Shown here piece by piece: positions 17,965-25,433 of a stretch of 64,000 nt of DNA (its first letter is position 1; every line of letters starts with the position of its first letter). The stretch comes from Massilia sp. Root351 (GTDB lineage: Bacteria; Pseudomonadota; Gammaproteobacteria; Burkholderiales; Burkholderiaceae_D). Made by a program: the position numbers and the translations under genes. Under the pieces are notes generated by a model that saw only the letters and a program-made list of their open reading frames with translations, made no database searches and was not told where the DNA came from. The DNA lies in contig NZ_LMDJ01000012.1 of assembly GCF_001425045.1 (NCBI RefSeq), positions 608,141-672,140 of the forward strand, written 5' to 3'.

Positions 17965-18558
17965 ATGAAGAAAAAAGAGACGAACCCAAAGGTTGACGCG
18001 TATGTGGAACAAGCCACGACCTGGCAAGCCGCGTTGCGCAAACTGCGCGCCATCATCCTCGACTGCCAGCTCAACGAAGAGCTGAAATGGGGCGTGCCCT
18101 GCTACACGTTCAACGACGCCAACATCGTCCTGATCCATACCTTCAAAGAATACTGCGCCATCCTGTTCTTCAAGGGCTCACTTCTCAAGGACGAAGAAGG
18201 CGTGCTGATCCAGCAGACCAAGAATGTGCAGGCAGGGCGTCAGATCCGCTTTACCAGCGCCAGCCAGGTCGACGAGATGCAAGCCGTCGTGAAAGCCTAT
18301 GTCCAGGAAGCCGTCGCTGTCGAAAAAGCGGGCCTGAGCGTGGAGTTCAAGGAGACGGCGGACTTCGACATGCCGGAAGAGTTCCAGGCCAGGCTGGACG
18401 ACTCGCCGCAGCTGCAGGAGGCGTTCGAGGCGCTCACGCCGGGACGGCAGCGCGCCTACCTGCTGCACTTTGCCGAAGCAAAGCAGTCCAAGACGCGCAC
18501 GGCCAGGGTGGAGAAATGCGTGCCGCACATCTTGGCAGGCAAGGGGCTGAAGGACTAA
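17965..18558 (+). CDS. DUF1801 / YdeI-OmpD-associated family protein
   Basis: The 197-residue cytoplasmic protein has an N-terminal DUF1801 (YdhG-like) domain (LKWGVPCYTFNDANIVLIHTFKEYCAILFF) and a C-terminal YdeI/OmpD-associated tail (ALTPGRQRAYLLHFAEAKQSKTRTARVEKC). The C-terminal motif is shared with proteins named for bacteriocin protection or stress; the molecular role is not established. The ATG at 17965 is chosen over a TTG 48 bases upstream because the encoded extra residues are hydrophobic and unlike the family. A TATATT-like -10 lies about 50 bases upstream. A single transcription unit. Confidence 0.83.
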   Translation: MKKKETNPKVDAYVEQATTWQAALRKLRAIILDCQLNEELKWGVPCYTFNDANIVLIHTFKEYCAILFFKGSLLKDEEGVLIQQTKNVQAGRQIRFTSASQVDEMQAVVKAYVQEAVAVEKAGLSVEFKETADFDMPEEFQARLDDSPQLQEAFEALTPGRQRAYLLHFAEAKQSKTRTARVEKCVPHILAGKGLKD

Positions 18559-18571
18559 ATCAGGGAGGCGG

Positions 18572-18805
18572 CTACGAAATGTGCCGGCGCGTGTCGGGTA
18601 CGGGAATTCGTTCCCCCTGCGGCGACACGATCCAGCCGTCCAGCTTCTGCCGCAACTCAGCCACATTCTCAGGCGCGATATCGGCCAGGATATTGTTCCC
18701 GCTGTGATGTATGACGCGCCCCTGCGGCAGCGTGCCGAGCAAGGCAAGCGCCTCCTCGGCCGACACCGCCGCTGCATTCGTGCGTCGTAAGATAAGCTGG
18801 CTCAT
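18572..18805 (-). CDS. Small stand-alone inhibitor-I9-like protein next to S8 protease
   Basis: The 77-residue protein has no signal peptide. The sequence LPQGRVIHHSGNNILADIAPENVAELRQKL fits the pattern of the inhibitor-I9 domain that forms subtilisin propeptides: a beta strand, then an 'xxAxxxPExVxxLR' helix, then a final strand (DGWIVSPQ). It starts 46 bases after the S8 protease stop codon on the same strand. The inference is that it is a trans-acting chaperone or inhibitor of that protease, which itself shows no clear I9 propeptide. The I9 match is by eye; there is only a weak ribosome-binding site (GAAG). Confidence 0.6.
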   Translation of the reverse strand: MSQLILRRTNAAAVSAEEALALLGTLPQGRVIHHSGNNILADIAPENVAELRQKLDGWIVSPQGERIPVPDTRRHIS

Positions 18806-18851
18806 ATCTTCAATATAGCACGCCGGCCGGCAACCGCCGGCCGCACCGGCA

Positions 18852-20369
18852 TCAAGGCAGCAGCCCCAATCCCTCCAGGTCCTTGGGAAAGCCCAGCGGC
18901 TTGGCAGCCGCGTTGATCACCGCCAGCATGGCGGTGGCCCGCTTGCGGTCGCGCGCCATCGCCAGCACTTTCGGCTGCGCAGCCAGCAGCACGGCGGCAG
19001 CCCCCGCCGCCGCAGGGCAAGCCATCGAGGTGCCGCTCATCACGCCATGCCCTTTGCCCGGCAACGTGGAGACGATGCCCACGCCCGGCCCGGTCAGATC
19101 GATTTGCGTGCCGATGTTGGAGAACTGCGCAATGAAGGTTTCCTTATTGCTCGTTGCCGCCGGCGGCGCGACATCGAGCTGCTCGGACGAATCGGCCGGG
19201 AAGGTGCCCTGCTTGCCTGCCGCCGACACCGCAACCGACTCGGCCCATGCAGCAGGGTAGGACACCGGCTGGCGGCCATCGTTCCCCGCTGCCACGATGC
19301 ACAGGGTACCCTGGTCGAAGGCGGACTTGATGGCGTCGCGCACGGCTTCATCGGGCGTATCGCCGCCCAGGCTGAGGTTCAGCAGATCGCACTTGTCCGC
19401 CACGCCCTGCTCTATCGCACGCAGGATGTCGTAGTTGCTGGCCCCGCCGCCCGCATTCGGAAACACCCGGTAGCTGTACAGCGTCGCGCCCGGCGCCACG
19501 CCCTGCTTGCCGCTGGGCTGCTGGCCGCGCGCGCCAACGATGCCCGCCACATGCGTGCCGTGCTCGCCTTCCAGCTTGGCCGGTCCCCAGCCGCCGGCAT
19601 CGTTCTCGTCCGCGACGAAGGCGGCGCCACCCGCGACCGCCAGGTCTGGATGAGCACCATCGACGCCGGTATCGATCACGCCCACCCGCACACCGGCGCC
19701 GGCATCGGCCGCATGGTGCCCATACAAGGCATCAAGATAATCCGGCGTGGCCAGGTCGATCGGCGCGATGCTCTTCACACCGCCATCCTTGATCGTCACC
19801 GACCGCTCGCACAAGCCCCAATAACCGGCAGGCCCGTAGATCAGCAACAGTTCCAGCTTCTTGCTGGTGGTGGTGAACTTCAGGCTCACCAGGCCTTTGG
19901 CATTGGTGGTTCCCTGCTGCCCCACGCCGGCCGCCAAGTCCGTAAACGCCACCACCTGCGCGCCCTTCACCGGCTTGCCCGTGCCGGCGTCCGTCACCTT
20001 CAAGCCGATGCCGGCTACCGGTTTGGCCTGCGCCTTGCCGGTCGATTGCTTCACGATCTGCAGCCTGGGGCTGCGCGCCACGTGGTAACGCACCTCGGGC
20101 ACCAGCTTGATGCCCGCGTTGCTGGCCTTGAGCGCCGCCGCCTCCGCATCGCTCAGTTCCACCAGCTTCGGCCCCGTCTCCGCCGTCGAATGGACCACTT
20201 TCACCGTCTTCGGCTTGGCCGCCTTGGCCGTGGTCTGCAACCCCGTCCGCACGAACAGGGCGCGGGTGAATTTCTCCTCGCTGGTGACGGTCAGCTTGAG
20301 CGCCGGCGAATACAGCCCGCGGTTGGACAGCAGCACATAACGTTGGACATTGGATGGTTTGACGGCCAT
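18852..20369 (-). CDS. S8-family (subtilisin-like) serine protease without signal peptide
   Basis: The 505-residue protein has a full subtilase triad: Asp233 (VIDTG), His270 (HGTHVAG), Ser448 (SGTSMA), with oxyanion Asn363 (AAGND). The catalytic domain covers about 215-505. The first ~115 residues are unusual, beginning MAVKPSNVQRYVLLSNRG, and do not look like a signal peptide. Residues ~117-195 look like a carboxypeptidase-regulatory-type beta-sandwich (VKGAQVVAFTD, GTTNAKGLVSLKF). It may be cytoplasmic or leave by a route other than Sec. A small I9-like gene follows 46 bases downstream. AAGGG lies upstream of the start. Confidence 0.9.
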   Translation of the reverse strand: MAVKPSNVQRYVLLSNRGLYSPALKLTVTSEEKFTRALFVRTGLQTTAKAAKPKTVKVVHSTAETGPKLVELSDAEAAALKASNAGIKLVPEVRYHVARSPRLQIVKQSTGKAQAKPVAGIGLKVTDAGTGKPVKGAQVVAFTDLAAGVGQQGTTNAKGLVSLKFTTTSKKLELLLIYGPAGYWGLCERSVTIKDGGVKSIAPIDLATPDYLDALYGHHAADAGAGVRVGVIDTGVDGAHPDLAVAGGAAFVADENDAGGWGPAKLEGEHGTHVAGIVGARGQQPSGKQGVAPGATLYSYRVFPNAGGGASNYDILRAIEQGVADKCDLLNLSLGGDTPDEAVRDAIKSAFDQGTLCIVAAGNDGRQPVSYPAAWAESVAVSAAGKQGTFPADSSEQLDVAPPAATSNKETFIAQFSNIGTQIDLTGPGVGIVSTLPGKGHGVMSGTSMACPAAAGAAAVLLAAQPKVLAMARDRKRATAMLAVINAAAKPLGFPKDLEGLGLLP

Positions 20370-20516
20370 TGCGATCTACCCTTCTGAATGGAAACGAGAT
20401 CTGGGGATAGTACCGCCTTTGGCAAGGAGTTGCTAACACGATAAATCGGCGAAGGACGCTCGCGCGTCTGGTATCCATATTGGCGCGGACGCAAGCATCC
20501 GCACCTTTGTTCAGAT

Positions 20517-21614
20517 TTACAAAGCCGTTTCCAATTCCGCGAGCTTTTTCTCAAGCATTGACCGCTCGTTCGGGTTGCTGATTTTCGGTAGCACCTGACG
20601 CAGGGCCAGCGCATTTGCTTTTGTCAGAGCCTTCTCTGATGCAACGGCCACATCAGGTTTCACGCCGGTCCCCTCCCAATCGCCTTGTGTGATCAGGTTG
20701 ATCGAGCGCCCTACCGGTATGACGGCGACCAAGTTCGGATCGATACGGAACGGCTGGATTGGATGCGCACCGCCGCCGGTGGTTTCACCGACTACGGTGA
20801 TGCGCTTGATCGCTTGGAGGTTGTATGTGAAATCTTCGGCTGCGGAGAAAGTTTGGCCGCTGGTCAACACGTAGACAGGCTTGTCTGCGCCAAAGCGCGC
20901 TCCGGGAACGGCTGGATCGCTCCAGAAGGAATTGGTTTCATTGTCAGCCCGGAAGTATATGTCCGACAGATGCACCTTCTTGTCGCCAAGCAGGTAGCTT
21001 GCCACATGCGCCACCATGCGCGGGTCGCCGCCCCGGTTTTCACGCAAGTCGATGATCATCGCGTTGCCATTGGCTGCCAGATTCATGGCGGCTGTGGCAG
21101 CCGCATTGGCGATACCCGCATCAAAGAACCCGTTGAACTTGAGGTACATAATATTGCCGGGTAGGCGCTCTACCCTTTCAAAGGAGAAATTGAGGTATTG
21201 CCCCATTTCGGTCATACGCTGCCGAACCTCGGCAGGCATGGCCTGGTTGAGAGAGGGCCGCGGGCGGTCAGGCTGCGCATTGGGAACGTAGCGGATGCTC
21301 AGGTGTTTGTCCGGGTGGGCAGCCTGGATATGTGTTGTCAGCAAGCCTGCAAATTCCGTCTCCGTCGCAGCCTTCTGGTAGTCGCCCTTGAGCAAATGAT
21401 TGCGGACGGCGGCAGCCATCTTCTTGCCTTCGTCGGCGAAAACATACTTATCGGATAGGCGTTGGGCTAACAGGTCTACGGCAGCGGCCTTGTCTGCCGC
21501 GCTCAACGACCGCGATTGTTGCGCGGATGAGGCGGGCTTTTGTTCTTGTGCGCTGGCGGTGGGGAGGGCGATGACGCAGAAGATCATGGCTGCGGCGGGA
21601 AGGATGTGTCGCAT
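20517..21614 (-). CDS. S41-family (C-terminal processing-type) serine protease
   Basis: The protein has 365 residues with a signal peptide (about 1-22, ending ASA), so it is periplasmic or secreted. The S41 catalytic segment TSGQTFSAAEDF holds the nucleophile Ser, and VGETTGGGAHP is the usual following loop; it resembles IRBP-type S41 proteases rather than PDZ-bearing Prc. No PDZ domain is evident. The start at 21614 gives the cleanest signal peptide; an ATG 18 bases upstream is also possible. It is on the same strand as the LytTR pair but 137 bases downstream. Confidence 0.84.
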   Translation of the reverse strand: MRHILPAAAMIFCVIALPTASAQEQKPASSAQQSRSLSAADKAAAVDLLAQRLSDKYVFADEGKKMAAAVRNHLLKGDYQKAATETEFAGLLTTHIQAAHPDKHLSIRYVPNAQPDRPRPSLNQAMPAEVRQRMTEMGQYLNFSFERVERLPGNIMYLKFNGFFDAGIANAAATAAMNLAANGNAMIIDLRENRGGDPRMVAHVASYLLGDKKVHLSDIYFRADNETNSFWSDPAVPGARFGADKPVYVLTSGQTFSAAEDFTYNLQAIKRITVVGETTGGGAHPIQPFRIDPNLVAVIPVGRSINLITQGDWEGTGVKPDVAVASEKALTKANALALRQVLPKISNPNERSMLEKKLAELETAL

Positions 21615-21750
21615 AGTAGGATTTGGCTCCATATGGGATAAATGAATCAAAAGGTGCAAACGCTGTAATGCTCTTGTGTTGCCTGATACCGTCGGCATCG
21701 ACTGTGCCACGATGCCGCGTGCTACTTGAACGCTTCCTGTCCGCTGCCAG

Positions 21751-22503
21751 CTACATCTGGCGGAACTGCCTGGTGTACGCTTCACTAACGGTCAAGCGCT
21801 CAGCCCGGCCCTTCAGGATCACCTCCAGGCCGGCGCCGCCGCGTCCCCCTTGTTCGCTGCGTTCGATCCGGTCGACAGCCTGCAGGTTGACGATGGCGCT
21901 GCGGTGGATTTGCGCGAACAGCTGTGGGTCCAGCTGCTCGAGCAGGGACTTGAGAGGCAGCCGGATCAGCGCATCGCCGTTCTCCGTCACCACCCGTGTG
22001 TACTTTTCGTCCGACTGGAAGTACAGCACTTCGCTCACCATCACCAGCCGCACCGTATTGCCGCTCGAAGCCTTGATCCACTTCAGGTATACAGGCGCGC
22101 GTTCCTGCTCGAACAGCTTTTCCCACACGGCCGGCGGCGGGCTTGCGACCACACGCGACTTCAGGCGACGGATCGTCTGCAGCAGGCGCGCGGTCGTCAG
22201 CGGCTTGACCAGGTAGTCGGACGCGCCGGCATCGAAAGCGGCCAGGGCATAGTCCGCGTAAGCCGTAACGAACACCACCTGGCAGGACTCGGGAATATGG
22301 CGCGCCACCTCCATGCCGTTCAGGCCGGGCATCTGGATGTCCAGGAACACGATGTCTGGCTTCAGCGCATCGATGCCCGCCACCGCGTCGATGCCGTTTT
22401 CGGCTTGGCCGGCGATCTGCAGCTCGGGCCACAGGACGCGCAACTGGTCCGTCAGTTCCGCCCGCAGCAGAGGCTCGTCTTCGACGATCAGGGCGCGGGG
22501 CAT
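21751..22503 (-). CDS. LytTR-family response regulator (first pair)
   Basis: The 250-residue regulator has a receiver domain (about 1-120, phospho-acceptor Asp55 in VFLDIQMPG, conserved VKPL) and a C-terminal LytTR DNA-binding domain (about 150-250, with VLYFQSDEKYTRVVT and FAQIHRSAIVNL). The start overlaps the stop of the upstream kinase by one base (TGATG), so the two form a coupled pair of the LytS/LytR or YehU/YehT type. The target genes are unknown. A second, paralogous pair lies at 40563-42460. Confidence 0.94.
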   Translation of the reverse strand: MPRALIVEDEPLLRAELTDQLRVLWPELQIAGQAENGIDAVAGIDALKPDIVFLDIQMPGLNGMEVARHIPESCQVVFVTAYADYALAAFDAGASDYLVKPLTTARLLQTIRRLKSRVVASPPPAVWEKLFEQERAPVYLKWIKASSGNTVRLVMVSEVLYFQSDEKYTRVVTENGDALIRLPLKSLLEQLDPQLFAQIHRSAIVNLQAVDRIERSEQGGRGGAGLEVILKGRAERLTVSEAYTRQFRQM

Positions 22504-23834
22504 CAGGCAGGACTCCCCGCCACCGGCACCGTCAGCACGGCGCGCACGCCTTGTCCGTCGCCGGGCGCCACGAACAGGCTCGCCTCGCGTCCATACAACA
22601 GCTGCAGGCGCTCTGCGATATTGGCCAGTCCCGTGCCCTGCCCGGCCTGTTCAGTCAAGCCGACGCCGTCGTCAACCACAGACACGCCCAGCAACTCGCC
22701 GCTCCCCTTGCTCTCACACCTTGCGCTGATGGTGATCAGGCCAGGCCGGCTGGCCCGCTCCAACCCGTGTTTGACGGCGTTCTCCACAAGCGAGATCAGC
22801 ATCGCGGGCGGGAACGGCAAGCCGCGCAAGTTCTCTTCCACGTCGACTGCGAAGCGTAGGCGCGTGCCCATGCGGATGCGCATCACCGCCAGGTAGTCGC
22901 TAACAAGATCCATCTCCCGTCCCAGGGTCGAGGACACCGAGCGCATATCCGGTAACGCGTTCTGCAGATAGCCGACCAGGTGGTCGAGCATGTCCTGCGC
23001 ACCCTGCTGGTTGGTGCGGATCAAGTACTTCAGATTGGCCAGGGTATTGAACAGAAAGTGTGGCTCGACCTGGGCCTGCAAGGCCGACAGGCGCGCCTGC
23101 AGCGAGGTGCGTTCCAGCTCGCGTTCACGACGCGCCGCATCCAATACGTTTGCATGGCGCGCGAGGTGCTGGCGCAGTTGGACGCACACCATCTCGGCGG
23201 CCTTCAGCGACTCGCCCTGCTGGATCGCGAACCAGGCCAGGCCCGGGCGGCAACGCAGTTCGATGTGGCAACTGGGCCCCAAATCGGACGATACCCGCAC
23301 CTCGACATGGCGCCCCAGCACCATCGGGCGCCATCGGCCCAGAACGATCCGGCCCTTGAAAGGATCGTGGAAGAACGCCGGTGGGCCTGAGTAGCCAAGC
23401 GCCGTGCCGAGCGCGAGTCCCGACAAGGATTCGGTGCACAGGTCAAAGGTGGTGCTGGAATTGAACGGCGCATCGATGCGGCGCGCCACCGAGGAAGCCA
23501 TCCCCTCGGCACACAGCGCCTTGCCCTCCTCGCCCAGCCGGACCAGATAGCTGCGCGCGATCCCGCTCGACAGCAGCGCGAACCAGGCCATCACCGCCAG
23601 CACGATGCCGCCGATCATGTACGGACTCAGCTTGCGGGCCTCGGATTCGCCCGGCGCAGCCGTGCCGAAGTTCAGCCAGAGCGGCAGCAGCGCGATCGCC
23701 AGCGACAGGAACAGCAGCGAGCCGGCATTGAAGCGCAGCGCCGATTGCAGCAGGTAGCGGCGCACCAGGCGGCGGTCGTGCTTGACTTCCGGCACGGGAG
23801 CAGCGTTGAATGGCAAAAATCCGGGAGAACTCAT
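22503..23834 (-). CDS. LytS/YehU-type sensor histidine kinase (first pair)
   Basis: The 443-residue kinase has two hydrophobic segments near the N-terminus (about 35-55 and 72-94). A long central region (about 105-255) holds no named domain I recognise, with a coiled stretch just before the catalytic part. The His-kinase box is LQAQVEPHFLFNTLANLKYL, the classic form with the phosphoacceptor His in PHFLFN. The ATPase domain has SLVENAVKHGLE (N box) and VVDDGVGL (G box). The start at 23834 has GAGGAA at good spacing. Coupled to the LytTR regulator downstream. Confidence 0.92.
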   Translation of the reverse strand: MSSPGFLPFNAAPVPEVKHDRRLVRRYLLQSALRFNAGSLLFLSLAIALLPLWLNFGTAAPGESEARKLSPYMIGGIVLAVMAWFALLSSGIARSYLVRLGEEGKALCAEGMASSVARRIDAPFNSSTTFDLCTESLSGLALGTALGYSGPPAFFHDPFKGRIVLGRWRPMVLGRHVEVRVSSDLGPSCHIELRCRPGLAWFAIQQGESLKAAEMVCVQLRQHLARHANVLDAARRERELERTSLQARLSALQAQVEPHFLFNTLANLKYLIRTNQQGAQDMLDHLVGYLQNALPDMRSVSSTLGREMDLVSDYLAVMRIRMGTRLRFAVDVEENLRGLPFPPAMLISLVENAVKHGLERASRPGLITISARCESKGSGELLGVSVVDDGVGLTEQAGQGTGLANIAERLQLLYGREASLFVAPGDGQGVRAVLTVPVAGSPA

Positions 23835-24298
23835 TAAATTCCTCGTGTTGAACCTGTCCCGCCATTCTAGCGGCTCGGCTGCGCGTGTTTTGCCCATGCG
23901 ACGAACACCCGCAAACCGGGGAGGAAACCGGCGCCAGCGGGATGAACACCGCCGACCGAATCGCCGACTGGGCCTGGCGGTCCAGACGAATATCGGCATG
24001 TGCCCACCTCGGCGGGAAAGCCGCAACTGGCGCGGGCATGAGGCAACCGCACTAAATGCAAGCGACGCGCCGCGACGGCGCCTCTGACCAGGCCATGCCG
24101 CCTCGCGACGGAAGACGCATTGCTAGTGGCCCCAACCGAAATTAAATTCTCAGTGCGATCCCATCTAAGTCACGTCCGTGCCATGCCCGTCCTGGCGGGA
24201 ACACGTGTTTGTTTGGATTGGCAACATGCTATCCTGTGATCAAGGACCGCATTCGGCCAGCAGCAGACATTGGTATCACACAACTGACTTAGGTAGAC
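23835..24298 (+). other. Intergenic stretch: no gene; extended -10 promoter near right end
   Basis: No credible gene was found in these 464 bases. The left half is GC-rich and has only short overlapping frames without ribosome sites. The right half is AT-richer. At 24227-24235 the sequence TGC-TATCCT forms an extended -10 box about 64 bases before the Imm33-like gene. A very similar element occurs at 56293-56301, before another AT-richer gene. Confidence 0.4.
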
Positions 24299-24637
24299 AT
24301 GCGAACTGGACACCATGATATTTGCCGACGCTTCGATGCGGAGTGCTTGCCACCTGAGCCTGCCCAGAAAGTAGGGATTGCGCTTGACTCGCTTGGCAAA
24401 GTGCCGCTGCATGCGGCCCGCCTAAATCCTGAAAATGGTACATGTGGCTGGTACATTTACGGTGGCGAATATTCAGCCGACGCAGACTTTTACCAACCAC
24501 TTCATGTTGCCCACTTGGGAGACTATTGTCCGAGCATTCTCCCGTACTTGGCATTGCCGCCTGGATGGCGTGTATTACTCGCGCCAGGCTATGAGGATGT
24601 GTGGTTTGACAGCGAATTGCTGAAGAGCGAGCGATGA
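24299..24637 (+). CDS. Imm33-like immunity protein, no toxin gene adjacent
   Basis: The 112-residue cytoplasmic protein shows the pattern of Imm33-type immunity proteins: CRRFDAECLPPEPAQKVGIAL near the start, then GTCGWYIYGGEYS, FYQPLHVAHL, and YLALPPGWRVLLAPGYEDVWFD. Such proteins are predicted to neutralise polymorphic or T6SS toxins, though the family match here is by eye. No toxin, VgrG or Rhs gene lies beside it, so it is an orphan immunity gene. The region is visibly AT-richer than its neighbours, which suggests transfer. The start lacks a strong ribosome site (AGGTAGAC lies a few bases upstream). Confidence 0.72.
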   Translation: MRTGHHDICRRFDAECLPPEPAQKVGIALDSLGKVPLHAARLNPENGTCGWYIYGGEYSADADFYQPLHVAHLGDYCPSILPYLALPPGWRVLLAPGYEDVWFDSELLKSER

Positions 24638-24688
24638 CGTATAACGGCCAGAACCGGCCAGACAACTTTTACCTATAAGTGGGACACT

Positions 24689-24976
24689 TTGGAAGCCACA
24701 AAAACATGTAATTGCCCGATTCATGGCGAGCAAGGCATAGGACTGATATGTGTACACGTCGCTCATGCGACGGACGCAGGCAAGCGTGTCGGATTCTTCT
24801 GGGGCAGCGACGAGGATCTTGCGCGACCGGACGCCTGGTGCAAAGGATGCGAGGACAGGCTTGTGGCTCTAGGCGACAACAACGCTCAGGTATGGTTCAA
24901 AGAGGCAGACTTCAAGATTTTTTGCTGCCTATGTTGGGATCAGGCGAAACATGTCTGCGGTGGGTTTCCCACGTAA
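24689..24976 (+). CDS. Small Cys/His-rich protein, probably zinc-binding
   Basis: The 95-residue protein starts at a TTG with a poor ribosome site (GTGGGA); another start could be right. It has several Cys/His motifs (CNCPIHG, LICVHVAHA, WCKGCED, CCLCWDQAKHVC), which suggest one or two bound zinc ions. It lies 51 bases after the Imm33-like gene on the same strand and shares its lower GC content, so the two were probably acquired together. I have seen similar small proteins near toxin/immunity genes but cannot name the family. Confidence 0.55.
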   Translation: MEATKTCNCPIHGEQGIGLICVHVAHATDAGKRVGFFWGSDEDLARPDAWCKGCEDRLVALGDNNAQVWFKEADFKIFCCLCWDQAKHVCGGFPT

Positions 24977-25222
24977 CATGGATTGCTGCTGGCTTCTAAA
25001 CGTCCGGTTTGGGGCGAGAACGGAAGTTGCAGGCAGGTCAGACCGAGATCGATAATAATCTGTGACGGCCCAGACTCCCTATCCGCTCCTGCTCGGCCCA
25101 GCATCCGCGGTCCCGTCAACCGCCGCCCGGCACCATGCGAACCTCGCCTCAGGAGTAGCCATCCCCTCGCACAATAGCCTCACTGCGGCCCGCTATGCGC
25201 GAACAGAAGGCATCTGAAACGC

Positions 25223-25254
25223 AAAAAGCCCAACCTGTTAAGGCTGGGCTTTTT
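25223..25254 (-). terminator. Terminator of tRNA-Asn copy 1
   Basis: The hairpin has stem AGCCCAGCCT/AGGTTGGGCT with a TAAC loop, flanked by A5 and T5, so it can work in both directions. It sits 17 bases downstream of the tRNA 3' end on the minus strand. The same hairpin follows all four tRNA-Asn copies in the window. Confidence 0.88.
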
Positions 25255-25270
25255 GTTTGCTGCTGAATTC

Positions 25271-25346
25271 TGGCTCCCCGACCTGGACTCGAACCAGGGA
25301 CCTGCGGATTAACAGTCCGTCGCTCTACCGACTGAGCTATCAGGGA
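25271..25346 (-). tRNA. tRNA-Asn(GTT), copy 1
   Basis: The 76-base gene includes an encoded CCA end. Acceptor TCCCTGA pairs with TCGGGGA, with a proper U1-A72 pair. The D arm is AGCTCAGTCGGTAGAGC, the anticodon loop is CTGTTAA (anticodon GTT), and the T arm is GGTTCGAGTCC. A good promoter lies just upstream, and the terminator follows. This appears to be a fully functional copy. Confidence 0.97.
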
Positions 25347-25357
25347 AAAGAGGCCAC

Positions 25358-25386
25358 ATTATAGTGAGCCTTTTTCAGGCTGTCCA
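25358..25386 (-). promoter_or_regulatory. Promoter of tRNA-Asn copy 1
   Basis: On the minus strand a -35 TGGACA (25386-25381) and a -10 TATAAT (25363-25358) are 17 bases apart, with the tRNA beginning 11 bases after the -10. This is close to the sigma-70 consensus and fits strong stable-RNA transcription. Confidence 0.75.
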
Positions 25387-25433
25387 GAGCAGGTTGAAAA
25401 TATTCTCCCGACCCCGGACAGCTTGCGGGCTGC

